Shown here: positions 5,244 to 7,389 of the stretch, piece after piece
Layout: each line of letters begins with the position of its first letter
Position numbering within the stretch: position 1 is the stretch's first letter
DNA from: Kiritimatiellales bacterium
GTDB lineage: Bacteria; Verrucomicrobiota; Kiritimatiellia; Kiritimatiellales; Tichowtungiaceae
NCBI GenBank assembly: GCA_028692515.1
Contig: JAQUXG010000077.1
Span: forward strand, 1-7,389
DNA length: 7,389 nt
Reading direction: 5' to 3'
The notes under the pieces: generated by a model
Databases searched by the model: none
The model's input: only the letters and a program-made list of their open reading frames with translations
Told to the model about the DNA's origin: nothing
Translations under genes and position numbers: made by a program

Positions 5244-6524
5244 TTAAATCTTCAATTCGATGGTGCTTTTACGGTTCGGTCCGACAGAGAGAACACTCAC
5301 CGGCACGCCGGTCAGTTTTTCGATCCAGCGGACATATTTCTGCGCCTGTTCAGGCAGTTCTTCGAAGGTGGTCGCATCGCGGGTTGAACAGTTCCAGCCC
5401 TTGAAATCTTCGTAGATCGGCGTGCAGCGCGAAAGCTTACTGATGCTGGCCGGAACCGTTTCCACGCGCTCGCCATCGCATTCATAAGCCGTGCAGACTT
5501 TAATCGTTTCAAAGCCGTCGAGCACATCCATTTTCATCAGTGCCCAGCGGTCGACACCACTGATCATAGCGGAATAGCGCGCGACCACTGCATCGAACCA
5601 GCCGCAGCGGCGCGGACGTCCGGTCGTCGCGCCGAACTCGTTGCCGACTTTTGCCAGCGCTTTGCCGTCATCGTCGAACAGCTCGGTTGGAAACGGACCT
5701 TCGCCCACGCGGGTCGTATAGGCCTTCACAATGCCGATCACCTCATCTACCTGATGCGGCGGAATACCGGCACCGGCAGAAACGCCGGCGGCGCTGGTGT
5801 TCGAAGAGGTTACGAAGGGATAGGTTCCGAAATCGACGTCGAGCATCACGCCCTGTGCACCTTCAAAAATCACGTTATTCTTCGGATCGCGCACGGCGGC
5901 ATTGAGCATCGGAATCGTGTCGCAGATAAACGGCTTGAGATACTCAAACGCCACGTTGTATTTCTTCACCAGCGCGTCCGCGTCCAGCGGCGCGGCATCC
6001 AGCACGGCCAACATCGCGTTTTTCGCGGCAACGCGCTCGCGGAGCATTTCTTCAAAGTTGGCTTCCAGCACATCGCCCATGCGCAAACCGCAACGATCGG
6101 CTTTATCGCAATAGGCCGGGCCGATGCCGCGCTTGGTCGTGCCGATTTTTTTGCCGGTCGCCAGCTTCGCTTCTTTTGCGCCGTCGAGTTCCTTGTGATA
6201 CTGAATCACCAGATGGGCGCGGTCGCTGACAAACATCCGCCCTCGGAAATCAATGCCGCGTTTTTCCAAATCCTGAAGTTCTTCGGTCAGACCGATCGGA
6301 TCGACCACCAGACCGTTACCGATCACGCACTTCACACCGGGGCGGAGAATGCCGGACGGCGCCAGATGCAGCACATATTTCTGATCACCGATTTCGACGG
6401 TATGACCTGCATTGTTACCGCCCTGATAGCGCACAACCCAGTTCGCGTTCGCGGTCAGAACGTCAATTACTTTGCCTTTGCCTTCGTCGCCCCATTGAGC
6501 GCCAATTAAAACTGTATTCGCCAT
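5244..6524 (-). CDS. purA: Adenylosuccinate synthetase
   Basis: PurA joins IMP and aspartate with GTP to make adenylosuccinate, the first committed step to AMP, in the cytoplasm. The 426 residues fit the family size of about 430. Motifs: GAQWGDEGKGK (8-18) with catalytic Asp13; GGNNAGHTV (35-43) with catalytic His41; IGTTKRGIGPAY (127-138), the IMP-binding segment; FEGAQGVMLDVDFGTYPFVTSSN (from 220); TTRVGEGPFPTE (270-281); GATTGRPRRCGWFD (298-311); KMDVLDGF (331-338). No key residue is missing. Start: the ATG at 6522-6524 gives the family's usual N-terminus and has AAGGGG (6533-6538) 8 nt upstream. The same frame stays open to 7067, but that part has no PurA similarity and is antisense to the dehydrogenase gene. 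A promoter candidate lies at 6567-6595. The 3' spacer to uppS is 110 nt, so co-transcription with the envelope cluster is possible but not shown. Confidence 0.97.
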   Translation of the reverse strand: MANTVLIGAQWGDEGKGKVIDVLTANANWVVRYQGGNNAGHTVEIGDQKYVLHLAPSGILRPGVKCVIGNGLVVDPIGLTEELQDLEKRGIDFRGRMFVSDRAHLVIQYHKELDGAKEAKLATGKKIGTTKRGIGPAYCDKADRCGLRMGDVLEANFEEMLRERVAAKNAMLAVLDAAPLDADALVKKYNVAFEYLKPFICDTIPMLNAAVRDPKNNVIFEGAQGVMLDVDFGTYPFVTSSNTSAAGVSAGAGIPPHQVDEVIGIVKAYTTRVGEGPFPTELFDDDGKALAKVGNEFGATTGRPRRCGWFDAVVARYSAMISGVDRWALMKMDVLDGFETIKVCTAYECDGERVETVPASISKLSRCTPIYEDFKGWNCSTRDATTFEELPEQAQKYVRWIEKLTGVPVSVLSVGPNRKSTIELKI

Positions 6525-6566
6525 GCTTAAAACCCCTTGATAATGAGTTGGTTCCCAAAGGCGCAG

Positions 6567-6595
6567 AGAGTAAACGACCGCGCCGGACGGGTCAA
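6567..6595 (-). promoter_or_regulatory. Candidate sigma-70-like promoter of purA
   Basis: On the minus strand TTGACC (6590-6595) is 5 of 6 to the -35 consensus, followed by exactly 17 nt and TACTCT (6567-6572), 3 of 6 to the -10. The predicted start is near 6560, giving a ~36-nt leader with the AAGGGG ribosome site. The two palindromes begin one base upstream of the -35, centred near -44 and -66. Confidence 0.5.
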
Positions 6596-6596
6596 T

Positions 6597-6611
6597 TTCC
6601 AAAGGTTGGAA
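6597..6611. repeat. TTCCAA-N3-TTGGAA palindrome, copy 6 (purA/SDR intergenic)
   Basis: TTCCAA-AGG-TTGGAA, perfect arms, one base upstream of the purA -35 box. It is the exact reverse complement of copy 7; the two centres are 22 bp apart, close to two helical turns. Confidence 0.85.
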
Positions 6612-6618
6612 GAAATGT

Positions 6619-6633
6619 TTCCAACCTTTGGAA
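6619..6633. repeat. TTCCAA-N3-TTGGAA palindrome, copy 7 (purA/SDR intergenic)
   Basis: TTCCAA-CCT-TTGGAA, perfect arms, inverse of copy 6. Together they form a 37-bp region (6597-6633) with 15-bp perfect arms around a 7-nt loop, GAAATGT. Transcribed RNA could form a hairpin, but no T run follows directly and the location upstream of both divergent genes argues against a terminator. A half-site TTCCAATGA follows at 6650-6658. Confidence 0.85.
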
Positions 6634-6656
6634 TTTGGGGCATTCTTTTTTCCAAT
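6628..6656 (+). promoter_or_regulatory. Weak promoter candidate for the dehydrogenase gene
   Basis: TTGGAA (6628-6633, the right arm of copy 7), 17 nt, TCCAAT (6651-6656); each box matches 4 of 6 consensus bases. It would give a leader of about 28 nt containing the AAAGAGG ribosome site. Low confidence, because both boxes are also parts of the palindrome family. Confidence 0.25.
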
Positions 6657-6690
6657 GACTGAACCTGAACGAAGTGAAAGAGGCTTTTGT

Positions 6691-7389
6691 ATGCGAAAGC
6701 AGCAACCGCAGGGAGTGGCAAAAATACAAATCAGGACGGTTCTCGTCACCGGTTGCTCGTCCGGCATCGGGCTGGCAACAGCGCGGCTGCTAAAGGAAAA
6801 AGGCTGGCAGGTCGCGCCGACGGCTCGCAAGCCCGCCGACCTCGACATGCTCCGCGCCGAAGGATTCGATCCCGTCGCGCTCGATGTCACGGACTCCGCC
6901 TCCATCGCCGACGCCGCCAACGAGGTGTTGCGCCGCTTTAACGGACAGCTCGGCGCCGTCGTCAACAATGCCGGCTTTGGACTGACTTCTGCGATTGAAG
7001 ATGCGCCGCGCGCCATGCTTCGCGACATTTTCGAGGTCAACGTTTTCGGACTGCAAGAGCTGACCAACCGCTTTATTCCGCTGTTTCGAAAACAGGGCTA
7101 TGGCCGCATCGTCAACGTCAGCTCGGTACTCGGCGAACTGAGCCTGCCGTTTGCCGGAGTTTATTCGGCCTCAAAATTTGCGGTCGAGGCAATTTCGGAT
7201 GCGCTGCGCCGCGAACTGTTTGATTCGGGCGTCGCGGTCTCGATCATTCAGCCGGGGCCGATCGAAACCAAGTTTTCGGAAAATCTGGCGCGCCGTACTG
7301 AGCGTTATCCGTCCAGTCCGGACTCGCCGTTCTCTTCCTCCTATAAGGAAGCTATCCAGACGCGCAAAACCGGCAAGGCCGCCCGCACC
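6691..7389 (+). CDS. Classical short-chain dehydrogenase/reductase (3'-truncated by window)
   Basis: 233 codons are visible, open to the last base. It is a cytoplasmic NAD(P)-dependent oxidoreductase of the classical SDR family with a Rossmann fold. The cofactor motif is TGCSSGIG (20-27), followed by the NNAG strand motif (92-95) and the catalytic set Asn (EVNVFG region), Ser145, Tyr158 and Lys162 in NVSSVLGELS and YSASK. The PG motif with its Thr, QPGPIETKF, follows. An Arg after the second strand (TARKP) suggests NADP(H). The overall sequence, with RELFDSGV and the PGPIET phrase, is closest to the broad YbbO/17-beta-hydroxysteroid-like group, whose substrates cannot be predicted from motifs. 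Start: ATG at 6691 with AAAGAGG (6677-6683) 7 nt upstream. A later GTG at 6715 is possible and would remove only the Gln-rich leader MRKQQPQG. Divergent from purA with a 166-nt shared upstream region. Confidence 0.93.
   Translation, partial: MRKQQPQGVAKIQIRTVLVTGCSSGIGLATARLLKEKGWQVAPTARKPADLDMLRAEGFDPVALDVTDSASIADAANEVLRRFNGQLGAVVNNAGFGLTSAIEDAPRAMLRDIFEVNVFGLQELTNRFIPLFRKQGYGRIVNVSSVLGELSLPFAGVYSASKFAVEAISDALRRELFDSGVAVSIIQPGPIETKFSENLARRTERYPSSPDSPFSSSYKEAIQTRKTGKAART

Noticed and set aside
5687..5692. Isolated TTGGAA half-site in purA
   Set aside because: No matching TTCCAA arm lies 9 bp upstream; a single hexamer is expected by chance.
6264..6278. TTCCAA-ATC-CTGAAG as another palindrome copy in purA
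   Set aside because: Only the left arm matches. The right arm has two mismatches in the first five bases, and the half-site is within chance for a coding region.
5754..6509. 251-codon open frame on the plus strand
   Set aside because: It lies entirely antisense to purA and has a His/Arg-rich low-information composition with no motif.
6560..6575. GCGCAGAGAGTAAA as part of the CACAGAG-type repeat of the purA-uppS spacer
   Set aside because: The similarity is short and one-sided, and the bases are better explained as the purA -10 region.
6597..6633. Copies 6 and 7 as an intrinsic terminator
   Set aside because: They lie upstream of two divergent genes with no gene ending there, and no T run follows directly on either strand.
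6525..7067. In-frame N-terminal extension of purA to a Met at 7067 (607 residues)
   Set aside because: The extension is Ser/Arg-rich, lacks PurA similarity, crosses the intergenic palindromes and lies antisense to a clear dehydrogenase gene. The ATG at 6522-6524 gives the canonical PurA N-terminus and has a ribosome site.
1..7389. Defence system, CRISPR array, mobile element or RNA gene
   Set aside because: No regularly spaced direct repeats, transposase or integrase motifs, tRNA-like cloverleaf or rRNA-like stretch were found; the genes are housekeeping or small hypothetical ones.

Overview
The window reads as an ordinary, densely packed bacterial chromosome segment, moderately GC-rich, from a Gram-negative (diderm) bacterium. 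The best guess is a member of the PVC superphylum, perhaps Kiritimatiellota. That placement is an inference from the gene set, the CdsA variant and a recurring TTCCAA-N3-TTGGAA palindrome; no rRNA or other marker is present. I see no tRNA, rRNA, CRISPR array, insertion sequence or phage gene.

Layout, left to right. (1) 1-369 (+): the 3' end of a membrane-anchored protein with a small beta domain resembling GspC/PilP-type secretion or pilus proteins. (2) 370-1182 (-): an orphan GspE/MshE N-terminal domain protein with a TPR-like N-terminus and no ATPase domain, abutting gene 1 tail to tail with no gap. (3) 1183-1371: a divergent intergenic region with promoter candidates, a perfect palindrome and a GC-rich hairpin. 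(4) 1372-1767 (+): an unnamed 131-residue protein. (5) 1764-5133 (-): a tight cluster, in transcription order uppS, cdsA, rseP and a small single-pass membrane protein. Spacings are 8 nt, 18 nt and a 1-nt TAATG overlap. The last gene overlaps gene 4 tail to tail by 4 nt. (6) 5134-5243: a spacer with a dispersed-repeat-like imperfect inverted repeat. (7) 5244-6524 (-): purA. (8) 6525-6690: a divergent region with a good purA promoter candidate and two mutually inverted copies of the palindrome. (9) 6691 to the end (+): a classical short-chain dehydrogenase cut by the window edge.

The cluster serves envelope biogenesis. UppS makes undecaprenyl diphosphate for peptidoglycan and surface-glycan carriers, CdsA makes CDP-diacylglycerol for phospholipids, and RseP is an intramembrane site-2 protease linked to envelope stress. 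The dxr gene usually found between cdsA and rseP is absent. PurA (AMP synthesis) has its own promoter but could also feed transcription into the cluster.

The most unusual signal is the palindrome TTCCAA-N3-TTGGAA. It occurs six times perfectly and once with 11 of 12 matched bases, in both intergenic and coding DNA. A random sequence of this size would be expected to hold about 0.0004 perfect copies (7389/4^12).
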